The position numbers and the translations under genes are program-made. Source: Deinococcus piscis (GTDB lineage: Bacteria > Deinococcota > Deinococci > Deinococcales > Deinococcaceae). Taken from it: a DNA stretch of 64,000 nt. The stretch is from positions 33,435 through 97,434 of the forward strand of contig NZ_BNAL01000007.1 in assembly GCF_014653275.1 (NCBI RefSeq), read 5' to 3'. The notes under the pieces are model-generated. The model did no database searches and had not been told where the DNA came from. It worked only from the letters and a program-made list of their open reading frames with translations. This document shows, piece by piece, positions 47,621 through 57,615 of the stretch; positions within the stretch are counted from its first letter, which is position 1, and each line of letters begins with the position of its first letter.

Positions 47621-49969
47621 ATGCAGGCCAATCCTTATTTACCTATTCGCAAAGTTGCCGTGATTGGGGCGGGCGTGATGGGAGCCGCCATCGCCGCTCA
47701 CCTCGCCAACGCCGGGATTCCCGTGCGCCTGCTGGACATCGTGCTGCCGGACAAAGATGACCGCAACTTCCTCGCCAACGCCGGGATTGAAAAGGCGTTG
47801 GGGGCCCGCCCTGCCGCTTTTATGTCGCGCAGCCGCGCCGCGCTGATTACCCCCGGCAACCTCGAAGACCACCTGAAGGACATCGCGGACTGCGACTGGG
47901 TGATTGAAGCGGTGCTGGAAAAGCTGGAGGTCAAGCAGGAGCTGTGGGCCAAAGTGGAGCAGGCGGCCAAAAAGACGGCCATCATTTCCAGCAACTCCAG
48001 CGGCATTCCGATGAAGATGCAAATCGAAGGACGCGGCGAGGACTTCCAGAGCCGCTTTATTGGAGCGCACTTCTTCAACCCGCCGCGCTACCTGCACCTG
48101 CTGGAGCTGATTCCCACGGACAAGACCCGCTCCGAAGTGACCGCTGCACTGAGCGAATTTGGCCGCAGCGTGCTGGGCAAAGGCATCGTGGTGGCCAACG
48201 ACGTGCCGGGCTTTGTGGCCAACCGCATCGGTGTGTACGGCATTGTCCGGGCCATGCGGCATATGCAGGACGCAGGCCTGAGCCCCGCGCAGGTAGACGC
48301 CATCACCGGGCCAGTCGCCGGGCGCGCCAAGTCGGCCACTTTCCGCACTGCCGACCTCTCGGGCCTGGACATCATCAGCCACGTGGCTGCCGACCTGCAA
48401 AAGTACAGCGGCGACGACGAGGACTTTACGCTGCCGGACTTTTTCCACGACATGGTGGGCCGGGGCACTCTGGGCGACAAGTCCGGTTCGGGCTTTTTCA
48501 AGAAGGGCAAGGATGAAAACGGCAAGACCGTTATCACTGCGCTGGACATCACTACCGGCGAGTACACCGGCGAAGGCAAGGCCAAGAGCAAACTGGCTGA
48601 AGCCCTGAAGGGCAAGCCGCTGGCCGAGCGCCTGGAAGGCCTGTACACCGCCGAAGGCCCCGAGGGCGACTTTGTGCGCGCCAGCCTGAACGACTCGTTC
48701 TGGTACGCCGCGAAGATGGCGGGCTACGTGTCGGGCAGCCTGGCCGACATTGACAACGCGATGAAGTGGGGCTTTGGCTGGGAGGTCGGCCCCTTTGAAA
48801 CGATGGAGCTCCTGGGCGTGCAGCGCGTGATTGGCAACATCGAAGCGGCGGGCCTGAGCCTGCCTCCGCTGCTGCAACAGATGAAGGACAGCGGGGCCGA
48901 GCGCTTCTACGGCGAAGGCGAAATCACCACTCCTGCCGGTGAGAAGGCCCCCTACGAGGCTCCGTACCTGATTCTGACCGACCTGAAAAAAGACGCGACC
49001 AAGGTGGTCAAGAAAAAAGCCGGTGCCAGCATCGTGGACATCGGTGACGGGGTGCTGCTGGTAGAGTGGCACGCCAAGATGAACGCGCTGGGCGAAGACC
49101 AACTGCGGATGATTCAGGAAGCCCACAAGCAGGTGCAGGCGCTGGGCTACGCGGGCCTGGTCGTGGCCAACCAGGGCGAGAACTTTAGCGCCGGGGCCAA
49201 CCTGCCCGCCATCCTGAGCATGGCGCAGGACGACGACTGGGACGAGATGGACGCCACCATCAAGGAATTCCAGAAGACCACTACCAGCCTGCGCTTTAGC
49301 CCGCACCCCTGCGTGGTGGCCCCGCACAACCTGGCGCTGGGCGGTGGCTGCGAATTCACCCTGCACGGCGACCACGTCACCGCCAGCGCTGAGCTGTACA
49401 TGGGCCTGGTGGAAGTGGGCGTGGGTCTGATTCCCGGCGGCGGCGGTACCAAGGAAATGCTGCTGCGCTTTACCGACCGGCTGCAACCGGGCCAGCCCCT
49501 GCTGCCCGCCGTGCAGCGTGCTTTTGAACTGATCGGCACCGCCAAGGTGAGCACCAGCGCCCTGGAAGCCAAGGACCTGGGCCTGCTGCGGGACAGCGAC
49601 ACGGTGGTCATGAACCCCAATCTCCGCATTGAGGAAGCCAAGCGCCATGTTCTGGCTCTGGCCCCCGGTTATGTGCAGCCGCAGATGCGTCAGGACATCC
49701 CCGTGATGGGCGAAGACGCCGTGGCCGCGGTCAAGAGCGCGGTGTACGGTATGCGTCAGGCGGGCTACATCACCGACTACGACATGGTGGTCAGCGAAGC
49801 TTTGGCCCGCGTGCTGAGCGGTGGTGTGGGCCGCACCCGTGGTCAGAAGGTGTCCGAGCAGCACCTGCTGGACCTGGAGCGCGAAGCTTTCCTGACCCTG
49901 GCAGGCAAGAAGGGCACCCAGCAGCGCATTGCCCACATGCTCAAGACCGGCAAGCCACTACGCAACTGA
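47621..49969 (+). CDS. 3-hydroxyacyl-CoA dehydrogenase / enoyl-CoA hydratase (FadB/FadN type)
   Basis: A 782-residue bifunctional beta-oxidation enzyme. The N-terminal NAD-binding motif is [21 protein letters not shown], followed by [26 protein letters not shown] and a second dehydrogenase domain. The enoyl-CoA hydratase domain is at the C-terminal side with [15 protein letters not shown] and [13 protein letters not shown]. This domain order (dehydrogenase first) is that of FadN of Bacillus rather than E. coli FadB. AGGAGG precedes the ATG at 47621. A thiolase gene follows 1.6 kb downstream. Confidence 0.93.
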   Translation: MQANPYLPIRKVAVIGAGVMGAAIAAHLANAGIPVRLLDIVLPDKDDRNFLANAGIEKALGARPAAFMSRSRAALITPGNLEDHLKDIADCDWVIEAVLEKLEVKQELWAKVEQAAKKTAIISSNSSGIPMKMQIEGRGEDFQSRFIGAHFFNPPRYLHLLELIPTDKTRSEVTAALSEFGRSVLGKGIVVANDVPGFVANRIGVYGIVRAMRHMQDAGLSPAQVDAITGPVAGRAKSATFRTADLSGLDIISHVAADLQKYSGDDEDFTLPDFFHDMVGRGTLGDKSGSGFFKKGKDENGKTVITALDITTGEYTGEGKAKSKLAEALKGKPLAERLEGLYTAEGPEGDFVRASLNDSFWYAAKMAGYVSGSLADIDNAMKWGFGWEVGPFETMELLGVQRVIGNIEAAGLSLPPLLQQMKDSGAERFYGEGEITTPAGEKAPYEAPYLILTDLKKDATKVVKKKAGASIVDIGDGVLLVEWHAKMNALGEDQLRMIQEAHKQVQALGYAGLVVANQGENFSAGANLPAILSMAQDDDWDEMDATIKEFQKTTTSLRFSPHPCVVAPHNLALGGGCEFTLHGDHVTASAELYMGLVEVGVGLIPGGGGTKEMLLRFTDRLQPGQPLLPAVQRAFELIGTAKVSTSALEAKDLGLLRDSDTVVMNPNLRIEEAKRHVLALAPGYVQPQMRQDIPVMGEDAVAAVKSAVYGMRQAGYITDYDMVVSEALARVLSGGVGRTRGQKVSEQHLLDLEREAFLTLAGKKGTQQRIAHMLKTGKPLRN

Positions 49970-49975
49970 GCCTTT

Positions 49976-49981
49976 TACACT
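49976..49981 (+). promoter_or_regulatory. -10 box of the gene at 49988 (leaderless)
   Basis: TACACT, six bases before the ATG at 49988, within 20 bases of the fad gene's stop. The hydrolase can therefore be expressed apart from the fad gene. Confidence 0.58.
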
Positions 49982-49987
49982 CATCCA

Positions 49988-51145
49988 ATGAATATTCGAC
50001 AGCACTTCACTCCCAAACATCTGCCCCGCACCCTGGCGGTGGCTGCCGCCGCTTATGTCGCCGCCATCGCCGCCGGAGCGCTGGTGGGCGCAGAAGTGCT
50101 GCTGCGTTCCAAGTCGCGCTGGGTCAAGGGCAACTTTCTGGTGGTGGGCCGCAGCGGTGACAAGCTGCTGCTGCCGCCCGTGCCCGAAGCGCTGAGCCGC
50201 GACGTGCTGGGCGTGGTGCCGTTGAATCCCGTCAAGGGGCATGCCGTCTTGGGGCATGTGGAACGGCGCAGTCCTTATGTGGAGCGCGGGGTGCTTGAGG
50301 AGCGCGGCGTGATTCAGCCTGGCTGGATCGCCTGGGTATCCAGCTTTGTGTATAACGGCACCCCGGCCCAGCTGGAAGCGGCCTATGAGAATGTGGTGGT
50401 GCGCACCGACGTAGGTGACATGCCCGCCTGGCACGTCCCCAGTGTCAGCGGCGAGCGCGACCTGATCGTGATTCAGATTCACGGACATGGTGGGCAGCGT
50501 TCGCAGGGGCTGCGTGTTCTGAGGTCCATTGAGCGGACCGGGGCCGCGCAGCTGTATGTCACTTTCCGCAACGCTTTTGGTGCGCCGCGTGTGGGCAAAG
50601 GCCACATGACCCTGGGCGAAGTGGAAGCTGAGGACGTGCTTTCTGCCCTGGAATGGGCGCGAGATGCGGGCTACCGCCAAGCGGTGCTGATGGGTTACTC
50701 GATGGGCGGCAACATTGCCCTGAGTGCCCTGCGGCCTGGCTTCGAGCCATTGCCGCTGCCCGTGCGCGGTGTGGTGCTCGATTCTCCAGCGCTGGAGTGG
50801 CGGGACATCATCCGCCGTCAGGCCCGCCGGGGAGGGCTGCCGCAGTTCATCGCCAAGCCGGTGGGCCGCGTGGTGGAGAAATTGGTCACGCGCCGCAGCG
50901 GGCAGAATTTTGGCACGGTGGACCAGCTGGCCGCTGCCCCGCGCTTCAGCGTGCCGATGCTGCTGTTCCATAGCCCCAGCGACAAAACCGTGCCTTTCTG
51001 GCAAGCCAAAGCCCTGGCCGAGGCCCGCCCCGACCTGGTGGAATTCCACGTGGTCGAGGGTGCCCGCCACATTCGCTGCTGGAATATTGACCCAGAGCGG
51101 TATGAAGCCGCGCTGGAAGCATTTATTGCGCGGGTGAGAGAATAA
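49988..51145 (+). CDS. Alpha/beta hydrolase
   Basis: A 385-residue hydrolase with a hydrophobic N-terminal segment (ALAVAAAAYVAAIAAGALVG-like, about residues 15-35) and an alpha/beta domain: VIQIHGHGGQRSQGLRVL oxyanion loop, nucleophile GYSMGGNIALSAL, acid in FHSPSDKTVPF and histidine in VVEGARHIRCW. It may be a thioesterase or lipase serving the surrounding beta-oxidation genes, which is inference from position. Confidence 0.82.
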   Translation: MNIRQHFTPKHLPRTLAVAAAAYVAAIAAGALVGAEVLLRSKSRWVKGNFLVVGRSGDKLLLPPVPEALSRDVLGVVPLNPVKGHAVLGHVERRSPYVERGVLEERGVIQPGWIAWVSSFVYNGTPAQLEAAYENVVVRTDVGDMPAWHVPSVSGERDLIVIQIHGHGGQRSQGLRVLRSIERTGAAQLYVTFRNAFGAPRVGKGHMTLGEVEAEDVLSALEWARDAGYRQAVLMGYSMGGNIALSALRPGFEPLPLPVRGVVLDSPALEWRDIIRRQARRGGLPQFIAKPVGRVVEKLVTRRSGQNFGTVDQLAAAPRFSVPMLLFHSPSDKTVPFWQAKALAEARPDLVEFHVVEGARHIRCWNIDPERYEAALEAFIARVRE

Positions 51146-51147
51146 AT

Positions 51148-51480
51148 ATGAAAGTCGCCGTTGTTCATCAAGATGTTTTCATTACTATTGAAAAACCCAT
51201 TCGGCTCATTATTGAACCTTGGGCTAATGAGTATATTCTTGATAAATCTGGCGAGTTCACAGTGAGATTTGAAGGAACATCACAAGATATGCCTGAAATT
51301 GAGGAGGGCGAAGGCGTCTTGCTGGTATTTGCGCCACCTGAATCAATATATACTCTCATATCTTCTGAGGATATTGTGATTGGTGGAAGTGATATTTGCC
51401 TTCCTGCAATGCCTTCTGGAATGTCAACTAAAGATTTTATGGGTATGGTTGGCTTACGCGATACAAGCGACTTCTCTTAA
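51148..51480 (+). CDS. A+T-rich orphan hypothetical protein
   Basis: A 110-residue acidic soluble protein I do not recognise (starts KVAVVHQDVFITIEKPIRLI). It begins two bases after the hydrolase stop. By hand count the gene is 134/333 G+C, about 40%, against about 62-65% in its neighbours, and it uses A- and T-ending codons that they avoid. This looks like recent acquisition or a non-amelioriated insertion into a fatty-acid gene cluster. No ribosome-binding site beyond GAGAGAATAA. Possibly an Imm-type or phage-type small protein, but nothing in it proves that. Confidence 0.6.
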   Translation: MKVAVVHQDVFITIEKPIRLIIEPWANEYILDKSGEFTVRFEGTSQDMPEIEEGEGVLLVFAPPESIYTLISSEDIVIGGSDICLPAMPSGMSTKDFMGMVGLRDTSDFS

Positions 51481-51526
51481 ACCCTTAGACTTTTAGACCT
51501 CTAGACCTTCCGACCCTTAGACCTCC
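51481..51526 (+). repeat. TTAGACC-type degenerate repeat tract
   Basis: Four to five copies of a 7-10 base unit around CTTAGACC (CCTTAGAC, TTTAGACC, TCTAGACC, CCTTAGACC) between the orphan gene and the thiolase ribosome-binding site. A related tract in opposite orientation is at 63878-63930. Confidence 0.75.
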
Positions 51527-51540
51527 AAAGGAGAACCAAC

Positions 51541-52743
<1,203 letters not shown>

Positions 52744-52787
52744 GGCCAATACAGCCATTGGCAACGGCCCTGAACTCACAGCCAGAG

Positions 52788-52817
52788 GGCGCTTCCATCA
52801 CCTGGAAGCGCCTTTTT
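52788..52817 (+). terminator. Terminator after the thiolase gene
   Basis: Ten-base perfect stem GGCGCTTCCA/TGGAAGCGCC around TCACC, followed by TTTTT. Confidence 0.92.
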
Positions 52818-52834
52818 CGTATCGGACCCTGAAG

Positions 52835-52892
52835 TGACAAAAATATACGTTATGTAAAAAGTATTTGACAAAAGCCGGGAATCTGGTTTACC
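52835..52892 (+). promoter_or_regulatory. Promoter and operator-like region of the XRE gene
   Basis: TTGACA at 52865 and TTTACC at 52887 form a -35/-10 pair with a 16-base spacer; transcription would start near 52899. Upstream, TGACAAAA is repeated at 52835 and 52866, and TACGTTATGTA (52846-52856) is an imperfect palindrome. The tract is much richer in A+T than its surroundings. Auto-regulation by the XRE protein is likely. Confidence 0.55.
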
Positions 52893-52920
52893 CTTGGGAA
52901 GGTCGAAAGGAGGGTCTACC

Positions 52921-53427
52921 ATCCGAAATAGAATCAAGGAACTGCGTGCCGCACGCGGCTGGTCACAGACGACACTGGCTGAGCAGCTGGGCATCTCGCG
53001 GCAGACCGTCAACAACTTGGAAACGGGCCGGAATGACCCAAGCCTGTTGCTGGCGTTCCGGCTCTCCTGGCTTTTTGAACTTCCACTAGAGGAATTATTT
53101 ATGGTGACTACTGAAGAGCGCGTCGCGCTGACGGGCGCGGCCTGGGAATACCAGGACCGACTGGCTACGGCTTTTAATGAAATCTCGGTGCTGGAGCAAA
53201 TGGGCCGCGAAGGCTGGGAGTTGGTCAGCTTCGGACCACTGGTCCTGAATTTCCGTAGACCTGAAACGGTAAGTGCCCGTGCCCACTGGGAATACTGCCG
53301 AACTGTGGGGCTGCCGTCTTCTGGTGGTCGTAAGGAGCTGGAGCAGGCCGGCTGGACCTACGCAGGTTCCTGGTTGTCCTACCACTACTTCAAGCGTCAG
53401 AGCTGCGTGAAAGGAGCTGCTTTTTAG
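52921..53427 (+). CDS. XRE-family regulator with C-terminal domain, apparent ATC start
   Basis: A 168-residue protein. Residues 2-65 are an XRE helix-turn-helix domain of the short YgzD-like type: IKELRAARGWSQTTLAEQLG then ISRQTVNNLETGRNDPSLLL. The C-terminal 95 residues have WEYQDRLATAFNEISVLEQM, GREGWELVSFGPLVLNF and AGWTYAGSWLSYHYFKR, a beta-rich repeat reminiscent of DUF2812-like sensors. The domain normally begins M-(R/K)-N-R-I-K-E-L; here that M position is ATC, six bases after AAAGGAGGG. A TTG at 52894 would lie upstream of the predicted transcription start. Confidence 0.75.
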   Translation: MRNRIKELRAARGWSQTTLAEQLGISRQTVNNLETGRNDPSLLLAFRLSWLFELPLEELFMVTTEERVALTGAAWEYQDRLATAFNEISVLEQMGREGWELVSFGPLVLNFRRPETVSARAHWEYCRTVGLPSSGGRKELEQAGWTYAGSWLSYHYFKRQSCVKGAAF

Positions 53428-53447
53428 CGGCCCCCGGCTCCATGCAC

Positions 53448-53453
53448 TACCCT
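53448..53453 (+). promoter_or_regulatory. -10 box of the gene at 53460 (leaderless)
   Basis: TACCCT, six bases before the ATG at 53460. It rules against the earlier ATG at 53442. Confidence 0.55.
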
Positions 53454-53459
53454 TCCTGC

Positions 53460-53801
53460 ATGGCTCGCCGCAATTCTCAGTCCACCTGGCCCGATACTTC
53501 CACTCAGACTCAGCCGCTGACCTGCGCCCTCTGTGAGCGCGAAGTGCCCGAACTGGTGCAGCACCACCTGATTCCTATCCTGGCCGGCAAGCGTAAGGGC
53601 ATCAAACCGCAGGACCTGCCCACCGTGGGGCTGTGCCCGGCTTGCCAGCAGTATCTGCACAGCACGTTTTCTATCAATGAGCTGGCGACAAGCCTGAACA
53701 CGCTAGAAGCGCTCCAGGCCGACGAGCAGGTACAGAAATTCGTGAAGTGGGTCCGCAAGCAGCCTGCCACCAAAGGCGTAAAGGCGAAGGGGCGGGAGTA
53801 G
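53460..53801 (+). CDS. HNH-like zinc-finger protein
   Basis: A 113-residue basic protein. CALCEREV, then VQHHLIPILAGKRKG, then CPACQQYLHSTF form an HNH-type treble-clef pattern: two CXXC pairs for zinc and a HH(L/I)P segment like the catalytic His of HNH endonucleases. The C-terminus is Lys-rich. It may be a nuclease or only a nucleic-acid-binding zinc finger. Similar stand-alone proteins are common in Deinococcus and cyanobacteria as I recall. Confidence 0.72.
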   Translation: MARRNSQSTWPDTSTQTQPLTCALCEREVPELVQHHLIPILAGKRKGIKPQDLPTVGLCPACQQYLHSTFSINELATSLNTLEALQADEQVQKFVKWVRKQPATKGVKAKGRE

Positions 53802-53829
53802 CGTACTCCAGCCAGCTTGTCCGGCAGCG

Positions 53830-54327
53830 CTACTCCAGCCGTAGCACTTGCCCTGGCGTGCCCAGCGTGTCGCCCACCCGGCTGCCGAACCAGAAGCCGT
53901 CCAGTCGGTAGTCGCCCGCCGGGAGGCCGTACAGCTCGGCGCGGTACTGGCCCTGTGTGCCGCCCGGCATCACCAGCACGCCTCCTTTGCACGTGGGGGC
54001 GTTCCACACGGGCTTGAGTGTAAGCCACAGCGGTTCGTCTTCGCCGCCTTCGCGTAAGGGGATGACCTTGACGCTGGGTGGCTCGCTGAGGGTGCAGGGG
54101 AACGTCACCGTCACTTCCGGGGGGGTGCTGAAGCGCAGTTGTACGTCTACTGGCTCACCCACCCGGCCAGGACGCTGCCACTGCCAGGGGGTCGCCAGCA
54201 TCCAGCGGGGGAGGGGGATGTGCTGCGCGGCTCCGGCGGGTTCGGTGACTTCCTGGGCTGACTCCTGGCCCTGGGCCGAGGCCAGGGTCATAGAGAGGGC
54301 CGCCAGCAGGGCCAACAGGCGCCTCAC
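53830..54327 (-). CDS. Secreted hypothetical protein
   Basis: A 165-residue exported protein with signal peptide RRLLALLAALSMTLASAQG (cleavage near residue 19). The mature part is beta-rich, with two cysteines (TFPCTLSEPP, APTCKGGVLV) that could form a disulfide, and GQYRAELYGLPAGDYRLDGF. It overlaps the HD-domain gene by four bases, so the two are co-translated. Function unknown. Confidence 0.65.
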   Translation of the reverse strand: MRRLLALLAALSMTLASAQGQESAQEVTEPAGAAQHIPLPRWMLATPWQWQRPGRVGEPVDVQLRFSTPPEVTVTFPCTLSEPPSVKVIPLREGGEDEPLWLTLKPVWNAPTCKGGVLVMPGGTQGQYRAELYGLPAGDYRLDGFWFGSRVGDTLGTPGQVLRLE

Positions 54328-54875
54328 TGCCCCGCCTCCTGCGCGGCCAGCTCCTGCATGGCGGTCAGCACATTGGCCATGTGGTCGTCCAGCGGCACTC
54401 CGAGTTCTTCTGCGCCCTGCGTCACTTCCTCACGGTTCACCCCAGCGGCAAAAGCAGGCGTCTTGAAGCGCTTTTTGACGCTCTTGAGTTCCAGTTGCTG
54501 GATGTCCTTATCGGGGCGGACCAGCGCGGCGGCCTGAATCAGCCCGGTCAGTTCGTCCACCGCAAAGAGGGTCTTGGAAAGCCGGCTTTCGCGCGGCGTG
54601 CCGGTGTAGGCTGCGTGGCCCATGATGGCGTCCAGAACGGCTTCAGGCGTGTCGGTTTGCCCGCGCAGGTAGGTGACGCCCCAGGTGGGATGCTCGTCCG
54701 GGTGCGCTTCATAGTCGAAGTCGTGCAGCAGTCCGGCCACGGCGTATAGGTCTTCATCTTCGTTCCAGTGGCGTGCATACCAGCGCATGGCGGCTTCCAC
54801 ATTCAGCATGTGGCGCTGCAAGGATTCGCTGGGGGTGTGCTGCACCATCAGCGCGTAGGCTTGTTCGCGGTTCAT
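54324..54875 (-). CDS. HD-domain phosphohydrolase
   Basis: A 183-residue HD-superfamily protein. Metal ligands are His22 (LQRHMLNVEAAMRWYA), the HD pair in VAGLLHDFDYEAHPDEHP, and a distal Asp in FAVDELTGLIQAA. It resembles the YqeK/HDIG-type hydrolases; the substrate could be a nucleotide. TAAAAT ends five bases before the ATG. Confidence 0.8.
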   Translation of the reverse strand: MNREQAYALMVQHTPSESLQRHMLNVEAAMRWYARHWNEDEDLYAVAGLLHDFDYEAHPDEHPTWGVTYLRGQTDTPEAVLDAIMGHAAYTGTPRESRLSKTLFAVDELTGLIQAAALVRPDKDIQQLELKSVKKRFKTPAFAAGVNREEVTQGAEELGVPLDDHMANVLTAMQELAAQEAGQ

Positions 54876-54880
54876 GCGTC

Positions 54881-54886
54881 ATTTTA
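54881..54886 (-). promoter_or_regulatory. -10 box of the HD-domain gene
   Basis: TAAAAT, five bases before the ATG at 54875; the spacing is one base shorter than usual for this window. Confidence 0.45.
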
Positions 54887-54948
54887 ACGGTTTGGTTCCC
54901 CTGGGCCTCACAGCGCTGCGCCGCTGCGGCGGTATGGTGTGAGCTGAC

Positions 54949-56283
54949 GTGACTGACCTTTTTGCTGCCGCTCCACCCGCTTGGCACAACCGCGCCCGCA
55001 CTGCCCAGGCCAACCCGCAGGTTTGGGCTGCGCCCCGCACGCCGCAGGAGGTGGCGGCAGCTGTGGCCCACGCTGCGCAGGCAGGCTTGCAGGTTCGCCC
55101 GGTGGGCAGCGGCACGGCCCTCAGTCCGCTGGCGGCGGGGCAAGAAATGATGCTGAGTCTGGCGGGCCTGCGCGGTGTGGCAGAACTGAGTGAAGCGGAC
55201 GGCACCGTGACGGTGTGGGCCGGGACGCCACTGGGCGAGCTGGCCGCGGCGCTGGACTCGCGCGGGTTGAGCGTGCCCGGACTGGGCGGCCATGCGGAGC
55301 AGACCGTGGGCGGTGCGCTGGCAACGGGCACCCACGCCACCGGCCTGACCAGCCGCCGCCTGGGGGCCGCCGTGACCGCGTTGGAACTGGTGGACGGGCA
55401 GGGGCAAGTGCGGCAGCTGCGCCCAGAGGACATGCACTTCAGCGCGGCGGCCCTTTCGCTGGGGGCACTGGGCGCGGTCACCCGCGCCACGCTGCGGACC
55501 CAGCCCGCCTACCGTCTGCGCCTCAGCACCCGCTCGGTCGGCTGGGGCGAGCTGATGGCCCTGGGGCCGGAGTATGCCCAGGCCGCGCCCCATGTGTCAC
55601 TCACCTGGCGTCCAGCCCGCGAGGACCATGAGGCGGTGCTGCTGCGCCGTGCCTGGCCGGTGGCGGAGGCGAGCGGTGCCGCTGCCCCCAGTTCGGGCGC
55701 GGGTACGGGAGCCAGTCTGCTGGGCGGCCCAGCGCAGGCCCTGGCCGACGCGGGGGCGCTGTTCTCGCCGCTGCCAGCGCCGATGCGTCAGCTGCTGGAA
55801 AGCCGCGCCCAGGCTGAGGTGGTGCTGGCTCCGCAGCACGCCCTGCTCACGGGCGGTGACCCACTGCGGGAACTGGAATACGCCGTGCCGCTGGCCGCCC
55901 TGACCCCGGCCCTGCGCGACCTGCGGGCGGTGCTGACCCGCGCAGGCACCCAGGGCACGCCGCTTCAGCTGCCTGTGGGTGTGCGTTTTGTGGCCGCCGA
56001 TGACCTGCTGCTGGGCACGCCAGCAGGCGAGGGCATGGCCGTCATCACGCTGGGTGCTCCGCTGGCTTTGCCCCCGGAAGTGACTGCCCCCCATTTCAGG
56101 GGAGCCGAAGGCGTATTGCGGGCCTATGGTGGGCTGCCCGCCTGGGGACGGCTGCACGGCTTGGGCGAAACCGAACTGGCGGCCCTGTACCCCGGTTGGG
56201 CCGATTTCCGCGCGGCCCGCGACGCGCTTGACCCGCAGCGGCGCTTTGGCAGCCCGTATCTGCGCCGTGTGCTGGGCGAGTAG
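54949..56283 (+). CDS. FAD-linked oxidase, alditol/aldonolactone oxidase type, GTG start
   Basis: A 444-residue VAO-family flavoprotein. The N-terminal PP-loop region has AQAGLQVRPVGSGTALSPLA and LSVPGLGGHAEQTVGGALAT, where covalent FAD attachment to a histidine is usual. The C-terminus (LAALYPGWADFRAARDALDP then RRFGSPYLRRVLG) is that of D-arabinono-1,4-lactone and alditol oxidases. The GTG at 54949 follows TATGGT by ten bases. The substrate is uncertain. Confidence 0.85.
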   Translation: MTDLFAAAPPAWHNRARTAQANPQVWAAPRTPQEVAAAVAHAAQAGLQVRPVGSGTALSPLAAGQEMMLSLAGLRGVAELSEADGTVTVWAGTPLGELAAALDSRGLSVPGLGGHAEQTVGGALATGTHATGLTSRRLGAAVTALELVDGQGQVRQLRPEDMHFSAAALSLGALGAVTRATLRTQPAYRLRLSTRSVGWGELMALGPEYAQAAPHVSLTWRPAREDHEAVLLRRAWPVAEASGAAAPSSGAGTGASLLGGPAQALADAGALFSPLPAPMRQLLESRAQAEVVLAPQHALLTGGDPLRELEYAVPLAALTPALRDLRAVLTRAGTQGTPLQLPVGVRFVAADDLLLGTPAGEGMAVITLGAPLALPPEVTAPHFRGAEGVLRAYGGLPAWGRLHGLGETELAALYPGWADFRAARDALDPQRRFGSPYLRRVLGE

Positions 56284-56345
56284 ACACAGCGAGTGTGGGT
56301 AGGCCCCGGCTGGGTGGCTGCCAGCAAAAAGCTAGACAGGTGCTC

Positions 56346-56351
56346 TAGCCT
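56346..56351 (+). promoter_or_regulatory. -10 box of the methyltransferase gene (leaderless, GTG start)
   Basis: TAGCCT, six bases before the GTG at 56358, which it favours over the ATG at 56364. Confidence 0.5.
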
Positions 56352-56357
56352 GTAGCT

Positions 56358-57566
56358 GTGTCCATGCCTGCGCCTCCCGCTGCCCCCCGCCTGAAACTGA
56401 CCGTCTCGCCCGCCGCCGAGAAGCACCTGCGCGCCGGGCATCCCTGGGTGTATGAGTCGAGCGTACGCGGCCAGAACCGCCCCGGCGAGGCGGGAGAGTT
56501 GGCGGTGGTGTACGACAAGCGTGACCGCTTCTTGGCAGTGGGCCTGTTTGACCCGCACTCACCGCTGCGGCTGCGGGTGCTGCACGCGGGCAGCCCGGCC
56601 AAGGTGGACCGCGCCTGGTGGCAGGCCCGCTTCGACGCCGCGTGGGTGCGCCGCGCCGCTCTGTTCGGCTCCGATACCGACGGCTACCGGGTCATTGGCG
56701 GCGAGTCGGACGGTTTTCCGGCGCTGGTGGTGGACCGCTACGCAGACACGCTGGTGCTCAAGCTGTACTCGGTGGCCTGGTTCCCGCACCTGCCGCTGGT
56801 GCTGGACCTGCTGAGCGGGGCTTTTCCGGGCCTGCGCGTCGTGCTGCGTCTCAGCCGCAATATCGGGGCGCTGGCAGAGGAGGTGGGCCTCCGCGATGGG
56901 CAGACGCTGGCTGGGGAGCCACCTGCCGGGCCAGTCATTTTCCGTGAGTCGGGCCTGCGGTTTGAAGCAGATGTGGTGCGCGGCCAGAAGACCGGCTTTT
57001 TTCTTGATCAGCGTGAAAATCGCCGCCGGGTGCGTGACCTCTCGGCGGGCAAAAGGGTGCTGAATGCCTTTAGCTTCAGCGGGGGGTTTAGCCTCTACGC
57101 GGCGCAGGGTGGGGCCAGCGAGGTGGTCAGTCTGGACATCAGCCAGCACGCGCTGGACAGCAGCGAGCGCAACTTTGCCCTGAATCCTCAGCTGACTACG
57201 CCTCACCGTACGGTGCAGGCTGACGTCTTCGAGTGGCTGACACAGGGCAACGAGCAGTTCGGGCTGGTGATTCTGGACCCGCCCTCGCTGGCCCGCCGTG
57301 AGGCCGAGCGTGAGGGAGCCATCCGCGCTTATGGCAAGTTGGCGCGTGACGGCATCCGGCGACTGGAGCGCGGTGGCCTGCTGCTGAGCGCCAGCTGCTC
57401 GGCCCACGTCAGCGCGGATGAATTCTGGGATGCGGTACGCAGCGCAGCCAACCGCAGCGGCAGGCCCTGGCGCGAAGTGGCCCGCACGCAGCACGCACCC
57501 GACCACCACGCCACCTTTGCCGAGGCCGAGTACCTCAAAGCGATTTATCTGCAATTTGAGGATTGA
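56358..57566 (+). CDS. Class I SAM-dependent rRNA methyltransferase (RlmI/RlmO-like)
   Basis: A 402-residue protein with an N-terminal PUA domain ([17 protein letters not shown]), an EEHEC-type middle domain, and a Rossmann methyltransferase: [71 protein letters not shown] and SASCSAHV supply the catalytic DPP and Cys of m5C methyltransferases. In Thermus the homologue modifies 23S rRNA (RlmO); the same role is likely here. Confidence 0.87.
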   Translation: MSMPAPPAAPRLKLTVSPAAEKHLRAGHPWVYESSVRGQNRPGEAGELAVVYDKRDRFLAVGLFDPHSPLRLRVLHAGSPAKVDRAWWQARFDAAWVRRAALFGSDTDGYRVIGGESDGFPALVVDRYADTLVLKLYSVAWFPHLPLVLDLLSGAFPGLRVVLRLSRNIGALAEEVGLRDGQTLAGEPPAGPVIFRESGLRFEADVVRGQKTGFFLDQRENRRRVRDLSAGKRVLNAFSFSGGFSLYAAQGGASEVVSLDISQHALDSSERNFALNPQLTTPHRTVQADVFEWLTQGNEQFGLVILDPPSLARREAEREGAIRAYGKLARDGIRRLERGGLLLSASCSAHVSADEFWDAVRSAANRSGRPWREVARTQHAPDHHATFAEAEYLKAIYLQFED

Positions 57567-57615
57567 TCCGGCCCCGGCCCAGCCCCCTCCAGCACGGCGT
57601 GGGAGCAAGTGGCTT

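Noticed and set aside
47639..49936. A 765-codon open frame antisense to the fad gene
   Set aside because: It is the shadow of a G+C-rich gene: the plus strand has clear enzyme motifs throughout, while the antisense product is low-complexity His/Gln/Gly-rich with no motif.
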